From: Flavobacteriaceae bacterium | GTDB taxonomy: Bacteria > Bacteroidota > Bacteroidia > Flavobacteriales > Flavobacteriaceae | Length of the DNA: 53,649 nt | NCBI GenBank assembly: GCA_029248405.1 | Contig: JAQWJJ010000022.1 | Coordinates: forward strand, 1 to 53,649 | Direction of reading: 5' to 3' | In this document: piece after piece, positions 36,200 through 44,748 of the stretch | Layout: each line of letters begins with the position of its first letter | Numbering within the stretch: position 1 is the first letter of the stretch | Notes under the pieces: model-generated | Database searches by the model: none | What the model was told of the DNA's origin: nothing | Seen by the model: only the letters and a program-made list of their open reading frames with translations | Translations under genes and position numbers: made by a program

Positions 36200-37231
36200 A
36201 TGAAACGTCTTTGTTTTATTTTCATTTTACTCTCTATGATGACCATGCACGGTCAATATACCGAGATGCTAAACTCCAATAGACCAGGTGGGTCACAGGG
36301 GGCTTTTTCTGTTGGTACGGGAGTGCTTCAGTTCGAATCTGGCGTGACTTTTGGACAACAAGAACACGTGCTCAAGCAAACACAAACCAAACTTTTCAAT
36401 TGGGACTATGGGGTGCGATATGGCTTTTGGAAAGAAGCGCTAGAAATCAGTTTTATGGGATCGTTTGAACGGAATGCGATTACCTACAACCAAGGCGCTG
36501 CTCAAGACGACGTGCTCGCGAATTTCAAAAGCAACACTCTTGGGGTGAAATACTTGGTTTATGATCCCTACCGCAAACAAACAGCTGACGGCCCCAACCT
36601 TTACAGTTGGAAGCAAAACAATCGTTTTCAATGGCGGGATCTTATTCCTGCAGTGGCCTTATATGCGGGGGCAAATTTTGACTTTGCAGACAATCCCTTA
36701 CTGCCGCCAAATACAGAAAGTGGCGTCCATCCAAAATTGGTTATCGCAACGCAAAATAATTGGATTGGAGGGTTTGTTTTCGTGACGAATATTTTTGCAG
36801 ACCGCATCACTACAGACATTCCCACATATGGCTACATCCTCACACTCACTCATGCGACTAATGAATATTTCTCTGTTTTTGTTGAAAATCAGGGGTTTAT
36901 GAGTGATTTTTATGCCGATCAAATCTTCAGAGGCGGTATTGCCGCTTTGGTTACTCCTGACTTACAATTTGATGGCTCCGTGAGCCTTAACGCCAAAGAC
37001 ACCCCTAGTCTGGTATATGGTCGTATCGGTGTTTCTTACCGCATCGATCGACACGATAAAGACGAATACATTGAAGAGAAAGGTAAGGCCGCTCGTCAAT
37101 CTAAGCGGGAAGAAAAAAACACATTGAAAAAAGCCAAAAAACTTCAAAAAAAGCAGAGAAAAAATATGAAACGGAAAAAAAAGAAGTCATTTTTCCTTTT
37201 TAATAAGAACGAATCGCAAGATCTCGATTAA
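36200..37231 (+). CDS. outer-membrane beta-barrel protein with a lysine-rich tail
   Basis: A 343-residue protein with a signal peptide (MKRLCFIFILLSMMTMHGQ) and alternating beta strands (VGTGVLQFESGVTFG, WDYGVRYGFWKEALEISFMG, GRIGVSYRID), typical of the transporter-like barrels of the phenol-degradation MetA type. The barrel seems to end near residue 280. The last 55 residues are almost all lysine, arginine, glutamate and asparagine, ending KSFFLFNKNESQDLD, which is unusual for an outer-membrane protein. Its substrate is unknown. The GNAT gene begins 10 bases after the stop. Confidence 0.78.
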   Translation: MKRLCFIFILLSMMTMHGQYTEMLNSNRPGGSQGAFSVGTGVLQFESGVTFGQQEHVLKQTQTKLFNWDYGVRYGFWKEALEISFMGSFERNAITYNQGAAQDDVLANFKSNTLGVKYLVYDPYRKQTADGPNLYSWKQNNRFQWRDLIPAVALYAGANFDFADNPLLPPNTESGVHPKLVIATQNNWIGGFVFVTNIFADRITTDIPTYGYILTLTHATNEYFSVFVENQGFMSDFYADQIFRGGIAALVTPDLQFDGSVSLNAKDTPSLVYGRIGVSYRIDRHDKDEYIEEKGKAARQSKREEKNTLKKAKKLQKKQRKNMKRKKKKSFFLFNKNESQDLD

Positions 37232-37241
37232 AATATGTGCT

Positions 37242-38363
37242 ATGATTGAAGTTGTTGCTGTTCAAAACAAAAAAGACTTGCGGGCATTTGTCCTTTTCCC
37301 CTTCGATCTTTATCGCGGTCATCCGTATTGGGTGCCCCCAATGATTAAAGAAGAACTAGAGACATTGGATCAAGAATCCAATCCCGTATTTCAAAATGCC
37401 TCGGCAGAATATTTATTGGCTTATGAATCTGGCAAAGTCGTTGGACGCATGGCAGTCATTATGAACCGAATAGAAATAGAGCAACAGGCCAAGCCCAAAC
37501 TGCGCTTTGGCTGGTTCGATGTTATTGATGATGTTAATGTGACCCAACAACTTTTGGCTAAAGCCATTGAAATAGGTAAGGCCCATAATTTAGATTATAT
37601 TGAAGGACCTGTAGGGTTTACAAATATGGAAAAAGCGGGGATCTTGACTATGGGTTTTGATCGGCTCAATACCATGATCACCAATTACAATTATCCCTAT
37701 TATGCAGCACATTTTGAACAACTAGGGTTTGAGAAACAAGCCACTTGGGTAGAATTTAAAATGGACATCCATCCCAAGGCCTCTGATAAGGTGCTGAAGT
37801 TTTCGCGACTCATCAAAGAGCGGTATCATCTTTCTGTACTCAAATTCAAAAATAAGAAGGAGATCATGCCTTATGTTGACCGTATGTTTGAGCTTTTGAA
37901 CCAAACCTACAGTAGCCTACAAACTTTTGTGCCGATTCAACCCTATCAGGTGGCTCATTATAAAGAAAAGTATTTTCCTTTCATCAAGCCTGACTATATA
38001 AATTGTGTCCAAGACCAAGACGGCGAACTAATTGCATTTGCAATTGTCATGCCTTCATTCAGCAAAGCCTTAAAAAAAGCCAATGGTAGGTTGTTCCCTT
38101 TTGGCTGGTTGCACATACTAAAAGCACAATATATCAATGATACCGCAGCCTTTTATTTAATTGGCATACACCCTGATTATCAGGGCAAGGGTGTTACCTC
38201 CATTCTTTTCGATGAAATCCAGAATTTATTCAATAGAAAAGGTATAGTTGTCGGAGAAAGCAATCCAGAACTTAAGGAAAACACCGCCGTGCAAAGACTT
38301 TGGAAGGATTTCAATCCAGTGCAGCATAAAGAACGCAGCACCTTCAGAAAGCTACTACAATAA
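37242..38363 (+). CDS. GNAT-like acyltransferase, possible lipid N-acyltransferase
   Basis: A 373-residue protein with an N-terminal segment FPFDLYRGHPYWVPPMIKEE and a C-terminal acyl-CoA-binding GNAT fold; IHPDYQGKGVTSILFDEI is the pyrophosphate-binding loop. The GPVGFTNMEKAGIL block is strongly conserved in relatives. Homologs are often labelled GTP cyclohydrolase, which the sequence does not support. It may acylate a long-chain amine, because the gene lies 12 bases from the end of an alpha-oxoamine synthase gene and because the bacterial ceramide synthase known from Caulobacter is also GNAT-like. That assignment is inference. Confidence 0.8.
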   Translation: MIEVVAVQNKKDLRAFVLFPFDLYRGHPYWVPPMIKEELETLDQESNPVFQNASAEYLLAYESGKVVGRMAVIMNRIEIEQQAKPKLRFGWFDVIDDVNVTQQLLAKAIEIGKAHNLDYIEGPVGFTNMEKAGILTMGFDRLNTMITNYNYPYYAAHFEQLGFEKQATWVEFKMDIHPKASDKVLKFSRLIKERYHLSVLKFKNKKEIMPYVDRMFELLNQTYSSLQTFVPIQPYQVAHYKEKYFPFIKPDYINCVQDQDGELIAFAIVMPSFSKALKKANGRLFPFGWLHILKAQYINDTAAFYLIGIHPDYQGKGVTSILFDEIQNLFNRKGIVVGESNPELKENTAVQRLWKDFNPVQHKERSTFRKLLQ

Positions 38364-38375
38364 AGAGAGACTGGA

Positions 38376-39632
38376 TCACTCTGCAGAGGCCATAATGGCC
38401 GCCGATAAGCGCTTGTATGTGCCGTTTTCCAAACGCTCACGAATACTCGAGAAGGCATCAAGAGTAATGCGCACATCTTCTAATGTATGTGATGAAGTTG
38501 GAATCAATCTCAGTAAAATTAGTCCCTTTGGGATTACTGGGTAAACCACTATTGAACAAAAAATACCATAATTTTCGCGCAAATCCTTGACCAGCGCCAT
38601 CGCTTCAGGAATACTGCCTTTAAGATAAACTGGCGTGACACAACTTTGCGTCGTCCCAATGTCAAAACCTCTTTCTCGAAGGCCTCCTTGCAGTGCATGT
38701 ACATTCTCCCAAAGCTTTTCGCGAAGCTCTGGCATAGTTCGTATCATGTCTAGTCGCTTCAATGCCCCTACCACTAACTGCATTTGCAATGACTTGGCGA
38801 ACATTTGAGAACGCAAGTTATATTTCAAGTAATTGATGATTTCTTGATCCGCAGCAAGAAAAGCTCCTGTACTGGCCATAGCCTTGGCAAAAGTCGCAAA
38901 ATAAACATCAATTTCTTCTTGCACACCTTGCTCCTCGCCCGCACCTGCACCAGTTTTGCCTAGTGTTCCAAAACCATGAGCATCATCTACAAATAATCTA
39001 AAATTGTATTTTTTCTTTAAGGCCACAATTTCTTTGAGGCGACCTTGCTCACCGCGCATACCAAAAACTCCTTCAGAGATCAACAAAATACCCCCACCTG
39101 TTTTGGCCGCCATACGCTCAGCGCGCATTAAATTCTTTTCTATGCTCTCTAAATCATTGTGCTTGTAGGTGAAGCGCTGACCCATATGCAATCGCACACC
39201 ATCTATGATACAGGCATGTGCGTCTACATCATAAACAATGACATCATCTTTGGACACCAGTGCATCAATCGCAGACAAAATACCTTGATAACCAAAATTC
39301 AGCAAATATGCTGCTTCTTTATTGACGAACGCTGCAAGTTCATTTTGTAATTGTTCATGAAGCGTTGTGTGTCCGCTCATCATTCGCGCGCCCATCGGAT
39401 ATGCAGATCCGTATTGAGTTCCTGCAGCAGCATCGACTTGACGCACCTCTGGGTGATTCGCCAAACCTAGGTAATCATTAACACTCCAAGTGATGACTTC
39501 TTTGCCTTGAAAAGACATTCTATTAGAAATCTCTCCTTCAAGTTTTGGGAATACAAAATACCCTTCTGCTTGTTCTGCCCACTTCCCTAAAGGACCTTTG
39601 TCCTTGTATATTTTTTCAAATAGATCTCTCAT
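38376..39632 (-). CDS. alpha-oxoamine synthase family enzyme (serine palmitoyl- or cysteate acyltransferase-like)
   Basis: A 418-residue PLP enzyme that would condense an amino acid with an acyl thioester. Schiff-base K250 lies in YFATFAKAMAS, D217 in FVDDAHGFG and the ring-stacking H139 in DVDAHACIID. It resembles the flavobacterial group that includes cysteate and serine acyltransferases and less the BioF or glycine acetyltransferase types. No biotin genes are near. The start is the ATG at 39632 after a promoter element. Neighbours are the GNAT-like gene (tail to tail) and a cysteine-synthase-like gene upstream. Confidence 0.85.
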   Translation of the reverse strand: MRDLFEKIYKDKGPLGKWAEQAEGYFVFPKLEGEISNRMSFQGKEVITWSVNDYLGLANHPEVRQVDAAAGTQYGSAYPMGARMMSGHTTLHEQLQNELAAFVNKEAAYLLNFGYQGILSAIDALVSKDDVIVYDVDAHACIIDGVRLHMGQRFTYKHNDLESIEKNLMRAERMAAKTGGGILLISEGVFGMRGEQGRLKEIVALKKKYNFRLFVDDAHGFGTLGKTGAGAGEEQGVQEEIDVYFATFAKAMASTGAFLAADQEIINYLKYNLRSQMFAKSLQMQLVVGALKRLDMIRTMPELREKLWENVHALQGGLRERGFDIGTTQSCVTPVYLKGSIPEAMALVKDLRENYGIFCSIVVYPVIPKGLILLRLIPTSSHTLEDVRITLDAFSSIRERLENGTYKRLSAAIMASAE

Positions 39633-39660
39633 CTGCAAACATTGATTAGAATACAAAGAG

Positions 39661-39668
39661 CAAAAATA
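39661..39668 (-). promoter_or_regulatory. predicted -7 element for the alpha-oxoamine synthase gene
   Basis: Minus strand TATTTTTG, exact TAnnTTTG match, 28 bases before the ATG at 39632. Confidence 0.5.
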
Positions 39669-39746
39669 AGGATTTATCCCATTATAGACGATGGAAATAA
39701 GTGGAAAGAAATAAACAAAACATTAACCGTTTAGTGGGCATAAAAC

Positions 39747-40781
39747 CTATTGGACGTAGGTCACTGGAACGGCAGTCTTTGCTTTATGGTCCATAAAGCC
39801 CTGATCAATCATCCATTGATCATTGTAAATTTTACTCATATAGCGTGACCCGTGATCAGGAAATATGACCACCACAACACTATCTTGATCAAAGGCGCCT
39901 TCTTCATGCAATTGGATCAAACCTTGTAATGCTGCACCACTGGTATAGCCTAAAAACAGCCCTTCACTTTGAGATAAAAATCTTGCTGCCAAAGCACTAT
40001 CTCCATCACTGACCTTCACAAAGCGATCAATCACTTTAAAGTCAGTTGCTGAAGGGATTAGGTTTTTGCCTAAACCTTCGATTCTGTATGGATAGATCTC
40101 ATCTTTATCGAGCTCCCCGGTTTCATGATATTTCTGGAGAACCGAACCATAGGCATCTACACCCAATATTTGAATATCTGGGTTTTGTTCTTTAAGATAT
40201 TGAGCTGTTCCTGAGATTGTGCCTCCTGTACCACTACAGGCGACTAGGTGCGTGATTTTTCCTTTGGTTTGTTCCCAAATCTCGGGACCAGTAGAATGGT
40301 AATGCGCTTTAGTGTTTAACGCATTGAAGTACTGATTGATGTAAATAGATCCGGGTGTCTCCTGGTGCAAACGTTTGGCTACCTCATAATAAGATCTTGG
40401 ATCATCTGCCGCAACATTGGCGGGGCAAACATGAACCTCTGCCCCCATCGCCTTAAGCATGTCTATTTTATCAGGAGATGATTTAGAGGACACCGCCAAG
40501 ATACATTTATACCCCTTTAGGGCACTCACCATGGCCAAACTGAAGCCAGTATTTCCGCTAGTGGTCTCAACAATCGTATCTCCTGGTTTTAATAAACCTT
40601 GCCGCTCCGCTTGATCTATAATAAATGCAGCGATTCGATCTTTCGAGGAATGTCCAGGGTTAAAGCACTCCACTTTAGCATAATAACGACCGGCAAAACC
40701 TGAAACGACTTTTTCTAATGCGACCATAGGCGTATTGCCGATCAGGTCCAGGAGGCTTGTATGAGGTTTCAGTTGATCCAT
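39747..40781 (-). CDS. cysteine-synthase / cystathionine beta-synthase-like PLP enzyme
   Basis: A 344-residue fold type II PLP enzyme. K47 is the Schiff-base lysine in NPGHSSKDR. Phosphate-binding segments are ETTSGNTGF and [11 protein letters not shown], and [10 protein letters not shown] opens the chain. Enzymes of this type perform beta-replacement on serine, O-acetylserine or O-phosphoserine with sulfide, homocysteine or sulfite. No CBS domains are present. Because it is directly upstream of an alpha-oxoamine synthase, cysteate formation from a phosphoserine-like donor and sulfite is worth testing, but cysteine or cystathionine synthesis is equally compatible. The start is the ATG at 40781; an in-frame TTG lies 18 bases upstream. 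Confidence 0.88.
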   Translation of the reverse strand: MDQLKPHTSLLDLIGNTPMVALEKVVSGFAGRYYAKVECFNPGHSSKDRIAAFIIDQAERQGLLKPGDTIVETTSGNTGFSLAMVSALKGYKCILAVSSKSSPDKIDMLKAMGAEVHVCPANVAADDPRSYYEVAKRLHQETPGSIYINQYFNALNTKAHYHSTGPEIWEQTKGKITHLVACSGTGGTISGTAQYLKEQNPDIQILGVDAYGSVLQKYHETGELDKDEIYPYRIEGLGKNLIPSATDFKVIDRFVKVSDGDSALAARFLSQSEGLFLGYTSGAALQGLIQLHEEGAFDQDSVVVVIFPDHGSRYMSKIYNDQWMIDQGFMDHKAKTAVPVTYVQ

Positions 40782-40794
40782 TGATACGCTAAAA

Positions 40795-40814
40795 ATCAAT
40801 CAAAAACGATTGAT
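40795..40814. repeat. inverted repeat upstream of the cysteine-synthase-like gene
   Basis: ATCAATC-AAAAAC-GATTGAT, a perfect 7-base inverted repeat with a 6-base centre, 13 bases before the start codon. It could be an operator or a hairpin at the start of the transcript. Confidence 0.4.
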
Positions 40815-40848
40815 GTGTTTCGTTTGCAAATTTACGCAAAAATTTTAA

Positions 40849-42990
40849 TTACCGGTCGATGCCTTCTTGGTCTAATAAAAAAGCATACTCTAAAGCCACT
40901 TCCTTGAGTCCTTCAAAACGACCTGAGGCACCACCGTGCCCTGCATCCATATTGGTCTTTAACAGCAACAATGCGTCTCCCTGCTTGACCACACGCAATT
41001 TCGCCACCCATTTGGCTGGCTCCCAATATTGGACTTGCGAGTCGTGAAGCCCCGTAGTTACTAACAGGTTGGGATAGGCCACTGGCGCCACGTTATCGTA
41101 GGGCGAATAGGATTTCATATAATCGTAATACTCTGGATCATTTGGGTTGCCCCACTCATCATATTCCCCTGTTGTCAGTGGGATGGTTTCGTCAAGCATA
41201 GTGGTCACAACATCCACAAAAGGCACTGCTGCTATCACACCCTTGTACAGCTCTGGTGCCATATTAATGACTGCGCCCATGAGCAAGCCACCAGCAGAAC
41301 CGCCAAGGGCATATAAATGTTCTGCACTCGTATAATTTTCGGCAATCAGATATTTTGATACATCGATAAAGTCGGTGAATGTATTCTTTTTCTGGAGCAA
41401 CTTTCCAGATTCATACCAGTCACGGCCCATATATTGACCCCCTCGAATATGTGCTATGGCGAAAATAAAACCTCGATCCAACAAAGACAATCTTGTCGAA
41501 GAGAAATAGGGGTCGATTGTGGCGCCATAAGAACCATAGCCGTATTGCAATAATGGTCGCTTTCCGTCTTTCTTTAAACCTTTTTTATAAACCAAGGATA
41601 TCGGGATTTTCGTGCCATCACTTGCAGAAGCCCAAAGCCGCTCAGAGGTGTAATTACCCTTATCGAATTGACCACCCAAGACTTCTGATTCCTTTAGAAT
41701 CGTTTTGGCCTGCGTCTCCATGTCAAAATCAATGACCGAGTTGGGAGTGGTCAAACTGCTGTAACTGTATCTCAAAATTCTGGTGTCAAAAGCCACATTT
41801 TGGATGGTGCTGGCGGTATAAGTTTCGTTATCAAAGGGCAAAAAGTAATCTTGAGATCCGTCCCAGCGCATGATGCGCAAACGAGTCAATCCCTGATGAC
41901 GCTCACTAACAACCAAATATTCAGCAAATATATCTATGTCCTCGACCAAGACATCTGAACGGTGATTGATCAAGTCCTCCCACGCCGTCTTTTGGGTTTG
42001 ATCAATTTTGGTTTTCATCAATTTAAAATTGACGGCACCATCAGCGTTGGTCAAAATATAAAAATGATCTTTATAATGGTAAATGTCATACTCAAGTCCG
42101 CGTTGGCGAGGGGTAAATACTTCAAAATCCTCTGTTGGCGTATCTGCTGAGACGATCCGATATTCAGAGGTCAAGGTACTTTGGCTGGTAATGACTAAAT
42201 AGGCCTCAGACTTTGTTTTATAGACGTAAGTGTTGAAGGTTTCATCGTCTTCCTGATACACCAACACATCTTGGTCTACAGACTGCCCCCGTTCATGTCG
42301 CAAAATCATATGTGACCGCAAAGTAACTTCGTCTTTTTGGGTATAAAACAGTGTTTTATTGTCATTGGCCCAGGTGGACCCGCCAGTGGTGTTGGCTATT
42401 TGGTCCTCAAGTACTTCACCCGTTTCTAAGTTTTTAATGTGCAAAACATACTGACGGCGACTCACGGTATCTACACCATAGGCCACCCATTTGTTGTCTG
42501 GGCTCACGTTCAGTCCTGAAAGGCGATAATATGAATGCCCCTTTGCCATTTCATTAACATCAAAAAGGATTTCTTCAGGCGCCTTTAGACTGTCTTTTTT
42601 GCGCGCATATATTGGATAATCTTTGCCTGTTTCAAAACGGGTGATATAAAAATATCCATTGTAAAAATAAGGGACAGACGAATCGTCCTCCTTTATCCGC
42701 GATTTCATTTCTTCAAATAAGGTCAATTTGAAATCCTCCGTATGGGCGGTCATTTTTTGATAGTAATCGTTCTCCCGTTCGAGATAATCAATCACCTCAG
42801 GATCTTCGCGATCGTTCAGCCAATAATAGGGGTCCATTCGCACGTCTTGGTGCATTTCCAGAAACTTTTCATGAGTTTCAGCGATCGGTGGTTGTAGGTC
42901 TTTCGGCGCCATTTTAGATTGATTTTGTTGACATGACATCGCAAAAAATGCCGTCAATAATATTGGAATGAAATATTTCGAGTTCTTCAT
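40849..42990 (-). CDS. oligopeptidase B-like S9 serine peptidase (lipoprotein)
   Basis: A 713-residue prolyl-oligopeptidase family enzyme. The N-terminal beta-propeller (DPYYWLNDREDPEV to about 430) restricts access to peptides. The catalytic triad in the alpha/beta-hydrolase part is S565 (GGSAGG), D650 (GLHDSQ) and H685 (AGHGG), the pattern of oligopeptidase B, which cleaves after lysine or arginine. The signal MKNSKYFIPILLTAFFAMSCQ carries a lipobox, so it is probably anchored in the periplasm or outer membrane, unlike the cytoplasmic E. coli enzyme. Full length. Confidence 0.9.
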   Translation of the reverse strand: MKNSKYFIPILLTAFFAMSCQQNQSKMAPKDLQPPIAETHEKFLEMHQDVRMDPYYWLNDREDPEVIDYLERENDYYQKMTAHTEDFKLTLFEEMKSRIKEDDSSVPYFYNGYFYITRFETGKDYPIYARKKDSLKAPEEILFDVNEMAKGHSYYRLSGLNVSPDNKWVAYGVDTVSRRQYVLHIKNLETGEVLEDQIANTTGGSTWANDNKTLFYTQKDEVTLRSHMILRHERGQSVDQDVLVYQEDDETFNTYVYKTKSEAYLVITSQSTLTSEYRIVSADTPTEDFEVFTPRQRGLEYDIYHYKDHFYILTNADGAVNFKLMKTKIDQTQKTAWEDLINHRSDVLVEDIDIFAEYLVVSERHQGLTRLRIMRWDGSQDYFLPFDNETYTASTIQNVAFDTRILRYSYSSLTTPNSVIDFDMETQAKTILKESEVLGGQFDKGNYTSERLWASASDGTKIPISLVYKKGLKKDGKRPLLQYGYGSYGATIDPYFSSTRLSLLDRGFIFAIAHIRGGQYMGRDWYESGKLLQKKNTFTDFIDVSKYLIAENYTSAEHLYALGGSAGGLLMGAVINMAPELYKGVIAAVPFVDVVTTMLDETIPLTTGEYDEWGNPNDPEYYDYMKSYSPYDNVAPVAYPNLLVTTGLHDSQVQYWEPAKWVAKLRVVKQGDALLLLKTNMDAGHGGASGRFEGLKEVALEYAFLLDQEGIDR

Positions 42991-43074
42991 GAGAATGGGT
43001 TAAGGTGTCAGAAATAATAGGAATCTATATCATTATTGCATGTTTTTTTGAGTTGATTTGACGGGATCAGAGTC

Positions 43075-44118
43075 CTAAGACAATGTACGTTTTATTTGCT
43101 GATCCAAATCTTGCAAATAATTCATGAACTGTTCGTGGTACTCTGCGGTATAATCATGATGGGTGACTATTCGCCACTTTCCTTGCCCCATAGAGCTGAT
43201 TCTGACCTTTCGGTCGGCCAACCAGTTCAAAAAATCGTGCTCTGGAAGTAGATCATTGAGATAAAATATAACAATATTCGTGGCCACCGGCTCCACACCT
43301 TTTATGAAGGAAGAGGCGGTCAGCAATTCAGCAATTTCCTGAGCGCGCTGGTGGTCATCATTCAGGCGATCTAATTGATGTTTGATTCCATAAAGCCCCG
43401 CAGCCGCCATATAACCAACTTGTCGCATACCCCCACCCAAAACCTTTCGCACGCGCATAGCCTGTTCCATCGATTCGGATGTACCAATGAGCACAGTACC
43501 CATTGGCGCCCCCAGTCCTTTGCTCAAGCACAAAGAAATCGTATCAAATAACGCCCCATATTGGTGTGGATCATCTCCCGTTTTGACAAGGGCATTCCAA
43601 AGTCGCGCCCCGTCCATATGGTAGCGCAAACCATGAGCATGACACTCAGCCCCAATGGCCGCAAGTGCTGCAAAGTCATAACAAGCGCCTCCTCCTTTAT
43701 TGGTCGTGTTTTCAACACATACCAACCGCGTTAATGGACTATGGTAAAAGTCTGGTGGATTAATGGCCTCAGCAATTTGGTCAGGGCGCAGCATGCCTTG
43801 ATCACCAGGCAGTAACTTGCACGAAACACCACTATTGAATGAAACACCGCCTCCTTCATAGTTGTAGACATGTGCCCATTGGTGGCAAATGAGCTGTTCT
43901 CCTGGCTGTGTATGTAACTTGATCGCTGCTTGATTGGCCATACTGCCCGTAGGGAAATAAAGGGCTTTTTGTGCGCCAAAAAGTTCTGCCACATGATCCT
44001 GTAATGCATTGACAGATGGATCCTCGTGATAGACATCATCCCCTACTTTTGCAGAAAACATCGCATCCCGCATTCCAGGGGTGGGTTGTGTTACCGTATC
44101 GCTTCTTAAATCGATCAT
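43075..44118 (-). CDS. ltaE: low-specificity L-threonine aldolase
   Basis: A 347-residue PLP aldolase that splits threonine or allo-threonine to glycine and acetaldehyde. The start MIDLRSDTVTQPTPGMR and the GDDVYHEDP segment are family signatures. The PLP lysine is K200 in ISLCLSKGLGAP, and the substrate-binding MDGARLWNA is intact. It is cytoplasmic. Downstream are the oligopeptidase B gene and upstream the small secreted protein gene, all on the minus strand, possibly one peptide and amino-acid use cluster. Confidence 0.93.
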   Translation of the reverse strand: MIDLRSDTVTQPTPGMRDAMFSAKVGDDVYHEDPSVNALQDHVAELFGAQKALYFPTGSMANQAAIKLHTQPGEQLICHQWAHVYNYEGGGVSFNSGVSCKLLPGDQGMLRPDQIAEAINPPDFYHSPLTRLVCVENTTNKGGGACYDFAALAAIGAECHAHGLRYHMDGARLWNALVKTGDDPHQYGALFDTISLCLSKGLGAPMGTVLIGTSESMEQAMRVRKVLGGGMRQVGYMAAAGLYGIKHQLDRLNDDHQRAQEIAELLTASSFIKGVEPVATNIVIFYLNDLLPEHDFLNWLADRKVRISSMGQGKWRIVTHHDYTAEYHEQFMNYLQDLDQQIKRTLS

Positions 44119-44136
44119 ATGTGCTCTAATACTTGG

Positions 44137-44748
44137 TTAATGACCCTTCAAAAATAGTGAATCCATCGCCTGATGCAATATTTTTAATTTCAAGGTTTGA
44201 TTGAATTTATAACTTTGATTGTCAAGCGCAAATTGAGGGTCCAAATCCCGTCGGTTAAATTTCTTGACCACCTTAATTCCCTCATGATTCAAGAACATCT
44301 CCACAGCGTGGCTACAAGGCAAGAGGCGTTGCTCATGGGCGGAAAAAGACCGAAAAGGCTTGACCATATCATCTCGAAGAGCGGGCCAAAAGCGGTGCAT
44401 CACTTCTATTGCTGTGGCATTTTGATCCATGCGATCTTGCTCAAAATCTGATCCGCTCATGTGCACAATAAAGTACTGATCATCTTGTCGATACACACCC
44501 TGGATGATCTTAGGCATTTTAAGATCTTTATCTCTTGCTGACGCTGATACATCACAATCAGTTAACGATAATGCCCTTGCTATGGCCCATTCATTTTCAG
44601 AGATATTGATTTGATTGCTCATCTGTGTCAACCAAAGAGGATAAGATTCTTGACCAAATCCATCGGAGCAAATACCCAAGCACAACAGCAGTGGTAAAAA
44701 CCATTTTTGGCTTTTGATTTTCAATAGACACATTAGATCCATCACCAT
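44137..44748 (-). CDS. secreted protein, function unknown
   Basis: A 203-residue protein with a signal-like N-terminus (KWFLPLLLCLGICSDGFGQ). The mature part has three widely spaced cysteines and the segment VKKFNRRDLDPQFALDNQSYKF. I do not recognise a family. The start overlaps the end of the zinc protease gene by several bases (candidate ATGs at 44748, 44742 and 44733), so translation is probably coupled to the protease. Confidence 0.65.
   Translation of the reverse strand: MVMDLMCLLKIKSQKWFLPLLLCLGICSDGFGQESYPLWLTQMSNQINISENEWAIARALSLTDCDVSASARDKDLKMPKIIQGVYRQDDQYFIVHMSGSDFEQDRMDQNATAIEVMHRFWPALRDDMVKPFRSFSAHEQRLLPCSHAVEMFLNHEGIKVVKKFNRRDLDPQFALDNQSYKFNQTLKLKILHQAMDSLFLKGH

Noticed and set aside
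37242..38363. GTP cyclohydrolase
   Set aside because: No GTP cyclohydrolase motif; the C-terminal loop HPDYQGKG is that of a GNAT acyltransferase.
38248..38544. Open frame across the junction of the GNAT-like and alpha-oxoamine synthase genes
   Set aside because: It overlaps both real genes in other frames and shows no family pattern.
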